From the NCBI RefSeq assembly GCF_047948215.1, contig NC_134461.1, positions 128,908,512-128,972,511 of the forward strand: a stretch of 64,000 bases of DNA, given 5' to 3'. The position numbers were made by a program, and so were the translations under genes. The first letter of the stretch is position 1, and each line of letters starts with the position of its first letter. Below, in pieces: positions 1 to 11,169 of the stretch. The notes beneath the pieces are model-generated. The model was given only the letters and a program-made list of their open reading frames with translations, searched no databases and had not been told where the DNA came from. This DNA comes from Lycorma delicatula (lineage: Eukaryota; Arthropoda; Insecta; Hemiptera; Fulgoridae).

Positions 1-810
1 AGTTCTTGTTATTTCACGATCAACTTTTACCAAAATATAACATAATTTTAGCATTGAAAATTTCCTTATATAAATATGTATATTACTGGCTTATCTTTTT
101 TTAATAGCTCCAAATTGGACCGATTTGGATGAAATAAGATACTCTTTTATTGTATTGGGTCTTATTCAAATCCCTCTCCACTCATAAAGGGATGGAGAAA
201 GATATTCCTTTTTTTGTCGTTTCGGGATCCGAAATTACGGTATTGTAATAATTAGTTGTTTCCATTACTTCAATATGACTTTTTCTATTTCTTTGAGAGC
301 TTTCATCCAAAAAAGGGGGGGATGTATTAAGCCTATTTTTGACTGTATTTTTATTAGAAATAATTTTTTTTACATTTGGGTAAACGGATTTAAAAAAAAA
401 CGTTTTACGATGATTTCTGACTACGGGTCACGGGTAACACCTAATGTTGGTTACAATCGATAAAGAAGATGGGAGAAGGTAGGTTCTCATCAATTCGTAA
501 AGCGATTTACAGACCTCATGGACCCTGCATCTCAAAATTTTAATCAAAAGTAGAAAAATATTTCATACAATTCTTTCCTTTTCTTGAAAACTTACGAGCG
601 TTTCTGAGGTAGAAAATTTAATGTAAGTTCAAAGTTTCAGTAATTTTGACGTCGGTTATTAAACGAATTTTCCACTCTCAACTGTGATTGTTTAAAACAC
701 GTATAATTTAGTCAAAAGTTACTATTTTACAAAAAAACAAAAAAACAAATGGAAGTACTCTTTAACGTGACGATTCATAAGAATTGATTATTCAGTTATT
801 AATAATTAAT
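1..810. other. AT-rich non-coding DNA
   Basis: No supported gene. A short block near 110-240 carries the phrase tggaccgatttggatgaa, a style common in dispersed insect repeats, but I see no second copy in this window. The open frame at 275-463 has low complexity and no family resemblance. Confidence 0.6.
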
Positions 811-814
811 ATTA

Positions 815-960
815 CCATCTCAAGATCCGTAGGAGAATGGTAGCGTCTTTGCCATTCATCCGAGATTGAGATTTCAAGTCCCGTTCAGACATGGCATTTT
901 TTCACACGGTATAAACACTTATTATCATTCATTTGAAGGCAGCTGATTTGGACGTCAACG
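815..960 (+). mobile_element. tRNA-derived SINE, family B, degenerate copy
   Basis: The block carries gaatggtagcgtc as a worn A-box region and gatttcaagtcccgttcag as a worn B-box region, followed by catggcattttttcacacg. The same order and tail occur at 7300-7396, 13552-13655, 57950-58090 and 62755-62940. It is a pol III type SINE head that no longer folds as a tRNA. Confidence 0.6.
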
Positions 961-2815
961 TGTTGTAAAAGTAAATAAATTACATTTTTCTTTATATCGT
1001 TAAGTTTTTTCTTTTTGCTTACATAAATTTAAAATTTCTACTGATGATAGATGGTAAGCTATACAGATATCTATTTTTAATTAAATATTTTTGTAAATAG
1101 TTTTTCAATTTTCTTCTGTATTTTTAAATTTATTTCCGCAACGTTCAGAATAAGTTTGTATTTGTATTCATTATGTATATTAAATTCGAAGGCCGTACAT
1201 CAGGTCTATCTTCTCGCCAAGTGTTAATGACTGTCTTCAATAAATTATATTTTATCATATATTTTTATAGCGTCTTTTTCTAAATGTTTTTTGCTGTGCC
1301 AAACGTTAATGTTTGTTTGTCAACTTAAAAATGTTACCGTTGCCAAGTTTTGTTGAAAGTTTTAGCAAAGGAATTATTAATTCAGCAAAATTATGACTGA
1401 ATTAAATTTTTTAATTACTTAATCTACATTAAAAGCGATTATTATTGTCGATTTAAAAAATGGTTTTATAAATAAATCTATTGCTTTTTTCAACAATAGA
1501 ATTTTGGTAATAAAGAATTGTGATCTTTTCAATATAAAGGAAAGAAGAAAATTCAGTGCATTTGAAATGAGGATATGGAGGACAATGAGGTTCTAATGAT
1601 GAGGACAAATAATTAAAAAGTCAGTTGATATGAATAGTAAACAAGTTAAATAAAAAGAAAGGAAGATTCCTGAGTAAAAAAAATAAAATAAATGAATCTA
1701 TTTATCACGGATTCAAAGGAAGATAAAGAAATTTATCATGGTAAAGAAAGGATATCTACTACCGATGTATTTAAAAATATTTTAGTAATAACAGTATTTT
1801 TATTCGATTATTCTAAATTTGTTGTATTTTTATTGATAATATTTTCTTCTACTTTAACTACAACTTTTGGCTTTTTCATTTACTTTTTGAGACAATTATT
1901 TTCAAATAAATAAGTACGAATCTTTTACTGTGATCGATATATATTTATAAAATAATAATATATTACATAGATCAGGATCGAGTAGATATTGCTAGTACAT
2001 GGATAAAAGAAAAAGGGACTGCCGCAGGGTTTGCCTGGTTGGTTCAAAGGAAACGGCGGTAAAACCTTGGTCAAAACAGCATCACAAAATAACCAATTAA
2101 TTATAAAACAAAATAATGAAAAAATAGATGCGATTAATTATTTGAAATACAAACACATGAAAGATAAATACATGAAGATACTAAATATAAAAAATAACAC
2201 TAAAATAATTCACAATTCAGAAGAGGTTAATAAAATTATTTGAGTTATGATAATACTGAATAGTGTCCAGGGAATTCAGGATTTAAAAAAAAAATTAATT
2301 ACTATTAATTAAAAATCCCTAGAGTAATATTATGTTCGTATAATACAAATTTTTAATTATATTTTACGTAATTGGTGGGAGGTGTTTTTTTTTAATGGTT
2401 CGGTAATTTATTAAAAATGTCAATGGAACCATAATTAGGCCTTTTCTCGTTAGGTGAAGTATTACGTCGAGTTATATGAAAACAATCCTATTTATCTGAT
2501 ATGATAGGAGTTGACATTATTATTTATTTTATTTTTTTTTTTAGAATAAGTGATAATCTTATTAGCGAAGATTGCACATTCATAATGATAAACACACCCT
2601 TAAATTAACGTACTTAATTTTCTAAACATCGGTCAACGTGATTCATATTTACCGGCTCAAAAACAGTAATCTGAATACTTATTTTTGTATCTTAAAAACT
2701 CGTTCTAAGTTTTTGAAGTAGCTCCTAGACACAAAATAAACGTTAGACGGTAATATAATAAGCATAATAAATATTTAATAATGATTATGTGCTTAGAGTT
2801 TTATTAAGGGGCTTC
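961..2815. other. AT-rich non-coding DNA with two short unassigned ORFs
   Basis: Small frames at 1692-1913 (73 aa, hydrophobic C-terminal half) and 2031-2243 (70 aa, Lys/Asn rich) have no recognised family. Hydrophobic or Lys/Asn-rich frames are expected by chance in DNA this AT-rich, so I do not call them genes. No other structure was seen. Confidence 0.5.
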
Positions 2816-2819
2816 AAAG

Positions 2820-3330
2820 CAAAACAGTACTGTTTTATATTGTTGGAAACGAATAAATTTGATCATCAGAAGAGAAAATGTCGTCTAATCGATCGTCCAG
2901 AAATTTCGCTATATGGTCAACAAAAATGCTATCGTTATCATTAATCGGAGATCTATCCACGTGATCAATCTTGTTTATTTTACCTGAGAAGCACAATGCA
3001 ACGATTTTATCGTTATTTAAAGTCAAGAAGTTATAATAAATCGAATGAATAAATTTTTGAACTGCCGGTATACAATTTTCAATTCTTTTTTAAATAATTA
3101 TCTTCAGGTATAGTTACAGTTGTACCATTTGCGAAGAAGGTAACAATGAATGATTGAAGATTTTGAAGTATATCGTTAATAAACAACAAGAAAAGCAAGA
3201 GAGGTACACTTAACTATGGTACACCGCATTCTACATCTTGAAGAACGCGTTCTCGATATTTATGTAAATTTCCTTGCTGTTATGTTAAACGGCTTATGTA
3301 TATTTTTCATTAAAATTTCCGTTTGAATCG
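2820..3330 (-). pseudogene. Non-LTR retrotransposon reverse transcriptase fragment
   Basis: Read on the minus strand, about 3250 down to 3120 gives a broken version of the RT block normally written GVPQGSVLGPLLFLLFINDL; here GVP is followed by a stop, then SVPLLLFLLFINDILQNL. About 50 codons on comes FFANGTT, a decayed form of the FADDTT catalytic box in which the Asp pair is lost. Farther downstream, a 63-aa frame at 3026-2835 continues with LNNDK and a segment ending KFLDDRLDD, matching the spacing of the block after the catalytic box in Jockey/CR1-type LINEs. At least one stop and one frame change are present and neither element end is visible, so this is an internal fragment of a dead element. 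Clade assignment is inference. Confidence 0.7.
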
Positions 3331-3489
3331 CGACCACTATCGTTTGTTTGGAAGATCTATCATTGTTAGCCGTCATTCCCTGAATCACCACCTGTTGGGT
3401 TTACTTGGCGATATTAAATCTGTTGAATATTTATCGTGCATAATATAGTTTAAATTAATATAAAAAAAAAGAAAATAATAAAAATGGTG

Positions 3490-3720
3490 GTTGAAGTACC
3501 GCTTCAACAGTCATCGGTCGATGATGACATCCGGTGTTGTTGGAAACAGTGATTACAATATCGATAACATACTGACTAAACTTTCCATAATTAATCAGGA
3601 TCGACAATTCCGTTTTTCTTATTTCCGCTCTATTAATTCAATTTTATTGCAGAACTCAGTTCATTGAAATAGACGAGGTCTAATGTCAGTAGGATTACTA
3701 GTTTAGCATTACAAATTTAT
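3490..3720. repeat. Dispersed repeat R6, copy 1
   Basis: The segment beginning caacagtcatcggtc and continuing through a gataacatactgac-like stretch to a tattaattcaatt stretch recurs in the same order and strand at about 24245-24480. Both copies are non-coding. In the second copy it directly follows repeat R5. Confidence 0.55.
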
Positions 3721-3984
3721 CGATTTAACAATAAATAACGTTTAATTTTAAAACGATTTACTTGTCTGAGCTTTCTTTTAAATATTTTTGAATTTCTTTA
3801 TTTTTACTAAAAACAAGTTATTAGATAAATATCTCGTAATAAAAATAACAGAAAATATATTTAAAAATAATATTTACCTGTATGCATTTACAGAAAATTA
3901 ATGTTTACAGCGTTCTCGTTAATCGAACGTATGCAGTGCATTGCACTCTGAAAATAAGTGCGTTTCTGACTACAAAATAGTGAG

Positions 3985-4075
3985 GGCGTCGGAAACGAAA
4001 AGTCGGCCTTCTCGCGCAGAACTGTGCAAAAGTTTTTTTTATTTAATATCAAAGTATATTTTCTGTCTAAGACAA
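3985..4075 (+). repeat. Direct repeat flanking the 4.1-4.6 kb inverted-repeat element, left copy
   Basis: cgaaaagtcggccttct followed by cagaactg and a T-rich run recurs on the same strand at about 4803-4880. The two copies bracket the element at 4130-4578. Confidence 0.55.
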
Positions 4076-4129
4076 ATTAAATTATTATAATCGTAATTTG
4101 ATGAAATAATTAAAAATAACGAGTAGATT

Positions 4130-4578
4130 CACACAAGCATCAAGTTTAAGCTCGCTCACCGCTTTGACTGGCTGCATAAGCGCGAATGAAAAATACACAG
4201 ATACAAAGTCAACATAACCTCAATTGTTTTCTCTTGTCGACCGGAAAATTGAGCCAATTAAGAACGACTCGACCGATCCTCATCAAATTTTTAAATACAC
4301 AACTTCAGCTACATTACTACAGCATTCTAAATTCAATGAAATCGACCAACTTTTGGAGAGTTTCGAGCTAAAACTTTTATACGTTGTCCTATACGTCAAA
4401 TATATTTAAATAAAGACCTACGTATAAAATTTCTTACTATTTTACGTAACCTCAAATTGAGGTTATGTTGACTTTTTACTGGTACATTTTTCATACGCGC
4501 TTACTCAGTAAAGCGCGTATGACTTATTTAAATTCATTCACAGCGGTAAGTGGGTTTAAACTTGATGCTTGTGTGTAG
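4130..4578. mobile_element. MITE-like element with long terminal inverted repeats
   Basis: The left arm (4130-4226) begins cacacaagcatcaagttta and ends with aaagtcaacataacctcaa. The right arm, read as reverse complement from 4578 to 4453, contains both blocks in the same order. The right arm carries about 25 extra bases, including a short hairpin around 4490-4521. A 17-base palindrome (4448-4464, arms aacctcaa and ttgaggtt) lies at its inner edge. No transposase is encoded. Overlapping open frames at 4186-4409 are incidental. I could not define a target-site duplication. Confidence 0.7.
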
Positions 4579-4802
4579 GATATATTCGTTTTTCTTACTC
4601 CTTATATTTCAAAACGGAAAGAAAATTCATTTTTACCCTCAATCCCACCGTGTGCCTGAAAGTAATAACGTACTTTTCTTCATAAAATCTGATAAAATAA
4701 ATTATATCGTAATTACTTTTCTCATTTAATCTATGTTTTGTATATTTCTTGTAAAAATAGTTTTACAAAATAATTATACAAAAAATATTACACAAAATAA
4801 AA

Positions 4803-4880
4803 TGGCGAAAAGTCGGTCTTCTTGTCCAGAACTGAGGAAGAATTTTTTTTTTTTTACTAAGAAATAAAGGATAAAAATTT
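4803..4880 (+). repeat. Direct repeat, right copy
   Basis: Matches 3985-4075: cgaaaagtcggtcttct, then cagaactg and a long T run. See the left copy. Confidence 0.55.
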
Positions 4881-5384
4881 ATTAATAGTAACCAATATTC
4901 ACACTTCTAAAAAAAAATTGAAACGAATTCAAGAATTTAAAAGAAATTATTCATTAAACCTGCCTAAGAGATTTTTTACATTATTTAAACAATTTTCGCA
5001 TCTTATAACGATAACACAAGAATATAAGTGTTTAGTCTGTTAGATACTTTTTTTTTAATAGTATACAATAAATAAATCTTTTAAAAATCAATATTTTTTA
5101 CTTCCTGTAATAATGTGTAATAAAAATTTAAACAGAGGAAAAATTTTAATGTCTAGAGCGGTCTGACCGATTAAATTCGACTAATTTAATTATTATAATA
5201 AATATTTGGTTTAATTTTTTTTCTTAATTCGATAAAAATCCTGATTGGTTATTAAAAATTTAATTAATTCTATTCTTTTCGAGTAAATAATTTCTATACC
5301 GACTTAACAATCTTCTGTTTAATTTCTCATCGTTAAATTCAAGAAACTTGGACTGATCTAAATTTTATTTTCCCGACTGTAGCT
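4881..5384. other. AT-rich non-coding DNA
   Basis: Nothing recognisable apart from homopolymer A and T runs. Confidence 0.6.
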
Positions 5385-5830
5385 GTATTGATGCTGCAGC
5401 AGCGTAGCTATAAGAAGAAAGGGCAGCAAATTCAAAATTTTGGATTTTAAAACTGTCGACTTTTCATTAGCTCCTTAATCAAAAAAACACAAAAAATGTT
5501 GAAAAGATTTCTGGAAGATGTACGTACATACGTGTGTTGGCTTTTATTTTGATTAATATCTCCGGACTAGCTAAACATAAGTTTTTTGGAAACTCAACTG
5601 CTCAAAACATTTTTGTATATGGGACATTCATTGCATTCAACTTTGGGTAAAATTAAAAATGGGGGAGGGGTAGTTTTTTGCCATTTTTTTCAGTCGAAAA
5701 TTGAGGTTTAGTACGATAAGAGTATTTGTTACGTCATTTAAAATTTCAAAGTATTAAATCAATTGGATTTGGTAATGTGGATTGTATAAAAATAGTTTTT
5801 GCCTCAATACCGAAGAAATTAAATTTTAAA
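5385..5830 (-). repeat. Dispersed repeat R5, copy 1 (inverted)
   Basis: Reading the minus strand gives the same order of blocks as 23790-24245 and 49495-49915: a stretch ending in gattaatatctccgg (plus-strand form), a ctgtcgac-like block and a poly-A-like stretch near gggggaggggtagt. It is non-coding and has no evident terminal repeats. Confidence 0.6.
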
Positions 5831-5842
5831 TAAATATTTTAC

Positions 5843-5846
<4 letters not shown>

Positions 5847-5917
<71 letters not shown>
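5847..5917 (+). repeat. Microsatellite (TC)n then (TTTC)n
   Basis: About 40 bases of perfect TC dinucleotide run directly into about seven TTTC units, which suggests that the tetranucleotide arose within the dinucleotide tract. Confidence 0.95.
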
Positions 5918-6355
5918 ACATATGTATATTTATATATATCAAACAAGAACACAAACTATTCAGATCCAAATAAGACACTACGCAAATAATAGAAATAAAC
6001 ATAAATATGGACAAATATTCACAAATCACAAATATTCCGTATTACAATTCTTCGGGTAAAAACAACCATTCTTCAATATTATGATATTATTACTTAAAAT
6101 AAAACAAAATAAATAAATAAAAATAACACAAAGTTTCGCCTTCAATGCGAGGCTTCATCAAGCGCAGCTAAAAAAAAAAAACATTAACTAATCATTTTTA
6201 GTTGCACTTGATAAATCATTGGACTTACGTACGGATTGTATTACCTTACTCGCATTTTTCTTTTAGTCAAATATAAATTTTTTTAACATTGTTGAATAAC
6301 TGCACAAAAATTAGACCAAATTGTTGTTCAATTTTATTTAACCTTAATTTTCAAG
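5918..6355. other. AT-rich non-coding DNA
   Basis: No gene. A slightly less AT-rich patch near 6133-6170 (gtttcgccttcaatgcgagg) has no second copy that I can see. Confidence 0.5.
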
Positions 6356-6359
6356 ATAG

Positions 6360-6905
6360 AAATTCAACTGTATCTAGTACGACTTGGAAACCTTTTAATA
6401 AAAATGTTGTCGTGGGAGCCGACTTAAATTATAACAATTTTTAATTTTTTTTTTTTTTTTAATTTCTGATACTTCATCTGTTTGGCAAGTCGTGACTGAC
6501 ATTAGAAATGTTTGTGAGGTATCTGTCGAGCAAATGTTCGACTGGACACATTTTTTTTACTCAGAATTAGGGTTTTGTTTAACTGTTCAAAGGGATCGTC
6601 TGGGACACAAAATTTTTACTAAGAAATTTTTTTTCTCGATGTCAAAATGGAACTTTTAAAAATTGGGATCCAATGCCACCCGACTTTTTAAAATAATTTT
6701 TATAAAAATTTTAATATTTTTTGCGTATAATTTCTGATGCTTTATCTGCTTTTCAAGTTGTGGCTGTTTTTAAAATTTGAGGTACTGTTTTACAAGGGAA
6801 TTCTAATCGAACCCGATTTTTTTTCTTAACAATTATCCTCTAAATCCGTATAATTTATAATAATAAATATAAATTTTAGACATCGAAAAATATTGAGGAT
6901 TAATG
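6360..6905. repeat. Dispersed repeat R7, copy 1
   Basis: Blocks such as tcaagttgtggctgtt and cgaacccgatttttttt followed by a ctctaaat motif recur in the same order at about 14395-14980. The similarity is patchy and the element is old. Confidence 0.4.
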
Positions 6906-7251
6906 TTATAAATTATAAAAAAGAGTTTTTTGTTCTTTAATCTACGAGTGAATGTAATTTTTGTTTCGCCGCCGTTAATCATTTTTTAAAAGAAAAATTG
7001 AAAATATATTGATGCTAGTAAAGGTAAAATTAGATTAATTAACTGTTAAATTCAAAATTATCTCCATGAAGTAATTTTTTTCGTAAAAGAAAATTAGATA
7101 CGTCCTTCAAATATAAACCCAATTTTTTCTCCTTTTTAACCGTAACCGATTACTATAGCGATGATAAGTGAAGCGTAGATATTACTTCTTTTTTTTAATT
7201 CTATTTGTATTTTAATCTGAATTTTTAACAAATTGAATTGTCGTTCTACAA
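6906..7251. other. AT-rich non-coding DNA
   Basis: No feature seen. Frames here are shadows of the SINE cluster that follows. Confidence 0.5.
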
Positions 7252-7555
7252 TACGTGTTCTTTGGTGGGCTGTTTTTTTTAACCTCTGGGACCACCGTTT
7301 GTAGCGTATGTAAAAATGCCATGCCTGACCGGGATTCGAACCCGGGACCTCCGGATGAAAGGTCGATACGCTACCACTCGCGCCACGTAGGCCGGCGTAC
7401 TTTGGTGGTTGGGTTTCAATTAACCACACATCTCAAAAACGGTCGACCTGAGACTATACAAGACTATACATTTCATTTACATTCATACATATCATCCTCA
7501 TTCATCCTCTGAAGTAATACCTGACTGTGATTTCCAGAGGCTAAACAGGAAAAAA
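7252..7555 (+). mobile_element. SINE family A, plus-strand copy interrupted by a chimeric SINE
   Basis: The right part (7398-7555) is a clear family A body: tttggtggttgggtttcaa, caagactatac, catcctcattcatcctctg and the tail gaggctaaacaggaaaaa. The left edge (7252-7268, gtgttctttggtgg) is the preceding piece of the same body. Between them lies an insertion (about 7269-7397), and ctttggtgg occurs on both sides of it, consistent with a target-site duplication of about 9 bp. Confidence 0.75.
7269..7397 (-). mobile_element. Chimeric SINE: family B tRNA head with a family A tail
   Basis: On the minus strand the element begins gccggcctacgtggcgcgag, has an A-box-like tggcgcgagtgg and an intact B box gggttcgaatccc, then catggcatttttaca. 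It ends with a segment (7299-7270) that matches the family A tail, ggtggtcccagaggtt. The acceptor arms pair poorly (at least two mismatches in seven), so this is a tRNA-derived head and not a tRNA gene. It is nested in a family A copy. Confidence 0.7.
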
Positions 7556-7737
7556 TAAATTAGCGCCTAAATTTATGATTGTTTATCTCGTATGCGTTCC
7601 TATACCATTCATCCGATGCGATTAAAACTTACTGAGTTGTGCGCACGGCCGCGAAGGTTTCTGAATTAATTTGGACCTGGCGCTGGGGTCGAGGTGTTTC
7701 AAAAAATTGTATTTATGGACCGATTTGACTCATATTC

Positions 7738-7740
7738 AGA

Positions 7741-7776
<36 letters not shown>
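7738..7776. repeat. (AT)n microsatellite
   Basis: Nearly perfect AT dinucleotide run inside the preceding repeat region. Confidence 0.9.
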
Positions 7777-8399
7777 TAGTTATGTGAAAAGAAAAGTATT
7801 TGCAAAAACTAAACGCACTAGGTCGCACCGGTGTCGACGTATTTACGAAACAAACAAACAGATTTACAAACAGACTTTCTTATTCTATTTATGTAAAAGC
7901 CAATGTTCGTATTTCTGTTTGCTATAGACTAAAAACTTACTGGACCGATCTACTCGCGGATTTTTTCAAAATGGTCCGCGTTGTCCGAAGAAGGTTTAAT
8001 GCTATTGTTCCTCTATCTGACCGGTAGAAAGAAAGTTAGGGGTATTTTGAACTGACTACTGTGATTAGAGAGTAGTTTGAATTAAATCCTATAGGTAGTA
8101 GTGCTGTTTTGATAATTGGATTTTTCTACATTCTGACTTTATAAAATGAGGTGAAGTTCCATAATGTTTTATAAGTTTCTTCAGTATTAATTGTGATGAT
8201 TTTATCTCTTTTCGTTAAAATATTATTTTCCGTCGACTACTGTGTTTAGAAAGTAATTTGAATTAAATCTGATAGGTAATGCTGTTGTTTTATAAATTGG
8301 ATTTATTTACATTGTGACTTTTATTAAGTGAAAGTTAAAATTTTGTGGTTCCGTAATGTTCAGTTTTTAATGTTTTATCAAACTTTCAATTGTGTTCAT

Positions 8400-8421
8400 A
8401 AAATATATATATATATATATT
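8400..8421. repeat. (TA)n microsatellite
   Basis: A short AT dinucleotide run separates the tandem units from the gc-rich end motif. Confidence 0.85.
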
Positions 8422-8460
8422 TCAAATCTTGCAATAGCGAAGCATTGCTGGGTCTCCTAC

Positions 8461-9248
8461 TTAAAAATAAACAAGATTGCATTTACAATTTAAATAAATA
8501 ATATGTGAACTATTATTATCCAGAACGATTTATCTCTCTTTTAGTAAAATTTAAATAATTTTTCTGTGAGAGTTGATCTTTCAGAATTTCAAAAGATCTC
8601 AGTGTTTTATGACTGGATATGTTTCATATCAGAGACGTTGATAAGTTTTGAATATTCTTCTGAAAAACAGCTTTATCAACATTTTTAAAATAATCTATTT
8701 AGGAATCAAATAATTCTTTGTAAACGTTATTGTTCAAATTATTGTTTGCGTATTCGCGAGAAGTTGTTATCATAAGTTTTTTACTGCTATGATATAACTA
8801 GATGAAGCCAAAAATTAATTATTTTGACACGGTTTAACAACGAAAACAAAACGTACTAATAAAATGTTACGTTTCGTATATAATAAAATATAGTGTACGA
8901 GGTGATACGATTTGTACAAAGGCGATAACTGTTGCAGAACATTTTTTTGAAAATTTTTCCACTCCAAGATTTGTACACGTTCACCAAATGATCGGTCAAT
9001 AAATCTCTAAATATCATTTAACGAAGCCTACCCAATAGATATTTAAAAAGGTTTACAAATAAATCGTTGAATTTCCCGATAATTCTTTACATATACCTCC
9101 TGTTCATCGATATTTTTATTCAAAGGTATAGTGCTCATTTCTGTTAACAATCTTGTGACCCCTAATCGATAAATATTTCTTTACAATCGTTATTTCGTAC
9201 CGATGAATTCGTTAATGAAACCGAATAATCTTTCTCTATGTCCAGCTT
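8461..9248. other. AT-rich non-coding DNA
   Basis: No gene, repeat or RNA that I can support. Confidence 0.5.
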
Positions 9249-9249
9249 C

Positions 9250-9368
9250 TTTCTTTTTCTGTTTAGCCTCTGGAACCACCGAAAGGTATTACTTCAGAGG
9301 ATGATATGTATGAATGAATGTCTTGACCAATCTCAGGTCGACCATTCCTGAGATGTCCCGTTAATTAT
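9250..9368 (-). mobile_element. SINE family A, 3' fragment
   Basis: Contains the inverted tail ctgtttagcctctggaacca, then acttcagaggatga and ctcaggtcgaccattcctg. The tRNA head and upper body are missing, as in typical 5'-truncated copies. Confidence 0.85.
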
Positions 9369-10364
9369 TTATAATCTAACTGTTAAGGTAAAAGCGTGAC
9401 AAACCAAATCCTTAGTCCTTAATTCTTAGAAGGGAGTGTATTTTTTTGTTTTTTAGTTGTATGACGTTATTTTATAAGAAGCTATTGAATTTAATTATTT
9501 ATTATTTTTCTCATATGTTTTGTGTTATATAAAACAGTAAACCTGTACTGGAAAAACATTAGTTATTTTATTTTATTTATTAATAGATAACATCGTAATA
9601 TGTCTAGTAATAGGCAAGATACGGTAGCAGTAATAAAGAATCTGATACCGGACTAATACCGCTATCGGAAATGGCATTGAAATGTCAAAGAATAACAAAC
9701 GTCCTGTATCAGGTTGAGGATCTAATTTGAAATCGTTGAATGCTTTTTCCAAATCTATAAAACGTAAATTATTTATTCCTTTACCAATTTTTATGTACCT
9801 CTCACCAATATTTGTTATCAGCCCGATCGTCCCATTTTCCTTCTTGAAATATTTTGTCTTTTTGTAGGCGTTTAATAAATTTTTTATTCATCTTTTTACT
9901 CAGAAATCACAGATGAATTTTTTTCTGATTGTGAAAAATAATATCTTGTACGTATTTTTTCATAAAAGCTTATCTTAGAAATTTCTAAATTTTCTTAAAG
10001 AAGTTACAAAATACTGAAATTGCATTATTAGAAAAATTAGAGCAATTCTTTCGCTATGAGTAATTTTCCGTTACTGATAACGGTGTAAAACCCCGTTTTA
10101 CGTATTCAATGTAAAAACCAATTTTATTTTTTATAAAGCGAATCGTAAAATATAATTTTATCTCATTTTTTCGTGGCATTATTGTATGCATAAGTAGATA
10201 AAATAATATATTAATTTGAGAAGATAAACAAATCAACAACGATAAATTAAGTTAGAATATAATTAAAAAACATAGATGTTATTTAAAACTTAAAGGTAGA
10301 AAAGAAACATATTTATTTACATCAGACTTTCTTAGGTAAAGTAAATTAAAAAAAAGTTAATAAA

Positions 10365-10398
<34 letters not shown>

Positions 10399-11165
10399 TT
10401 ATATAAACTCTCTCTCTATAAAGAGAGAGAGAGAGAGAGAGAGTGATAAAGATAGGAGAGGGAGATGGAATAAGGGAAAGAAATGTTTCACTGAATTTGT
10501 TTGAAGACAAGACGGATGGTAATTTGATAAGACAAAAACTAGGAAGCCTTCCGGATGGTTATACTAGTAATAGTAGATGGTGCAACCTGCCGGAAGGAGG
10601 TCGTGCGAGGACCTAGATGTTGGAATGCGGTCATTTGGAACCACGTGGCTATTAACAGAGCGATCTCAGTACGGTACTATATTTTATAACTACGTTTGTA
10701 CGTGAGTACATATATATATATATATATATATAAGTTATTTATTTCACCAAAGAGTCATACCTGACCTTACTTTCAAATACCGTCCATCTGTTGTATGTAT
10801 CATTTTTCTCAAGTATGTGTGTACACATATTAGATTGTTATAACTGAATTAAGCCAAATGCTTATATTAATTATTTATAAAAATATAAATATACAAACGT
10901 ATAACTTTCCTTCGTGTAAGAACACGGGTTGGGTAATTTAATATCCTAATCTTGTATAATTATTAACTAATTAAAAAAAACCGGCAATTAAAAAAAAGAT
11001 TAGAATTTTATTATGCCGATAATAACATTAACACGTATTATTATTATTATTATTTTATTGAGAGAAGCAAGGCATCTGCAATAAAACGATTTAAGAAAAA
11101 ATGTTTAATATACGAAAAAAATTAAATATATATAATTATTTTATGAAGCGTGCTTTTAAAGTAAG
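9369..11165. other. AT-rich non-coding DNA with microsatellites
   Basis: Contains (AT)n at 10369-10394, facing CT/GA runs at 10406-10443, (TA)n at 10708-10732 and an (ATT)n tract near 11038-11055. The 61-aa frame at 10054-10239 (minus) has no family resemblance. A moderately GC-richer patch at 10530-10650 is unexplained. Confidence 0.5.
10369..10443. repeat. Compound microsatellite (AT)n plus inverted CT/GA runs
   Basis: The AT run is followed by ctctctctct, a short ataa-type spacer and a long GA run. The CT and GA runs can pair as a hairpin. Confidence 0.9.
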
Positions 11166-11169
11166 GTCC

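Larger units (their letters stand above)
7560..8460. repeat. Repeat region with a tandem duplication of about 180 bp and a Helitron-like end
   Basis: Two tandem units, about 8050-8231 and 8232-8410, share ctactgtg, agtttgaattaaatc, aattggattt and gtgaagttcc/gtggttccgtaatg in order. The region ends with gcgaagcattgctgggtctc at about 8440-8457, resembling the gc-rich hairpin and gggt motif seen near 3' ends of some insect Helitrons. No replicase or helicase is encoded. The Helitron label is tentative. Confidence 0.45.

Noticed and set aside
1692..2243. Two small plus-strand genes
   Set aside because: Composition is as expected for chance frames in AT-rich DNA, with no domain, splice or repeat evidence.
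4186..4409. Overlapping small ORFs
   Set aside because: They lie inside the inverted-repeat element at 4130-4578 and do not resemble proteins.
7318..7395. A tRNA gene on the minus strand
   Set aside because: The B box is perfect, but the acceptor arms mismatch, and the same sequence with a shared tail recurs at 13552 and, decayed, elsewhere. It is a SINE head.
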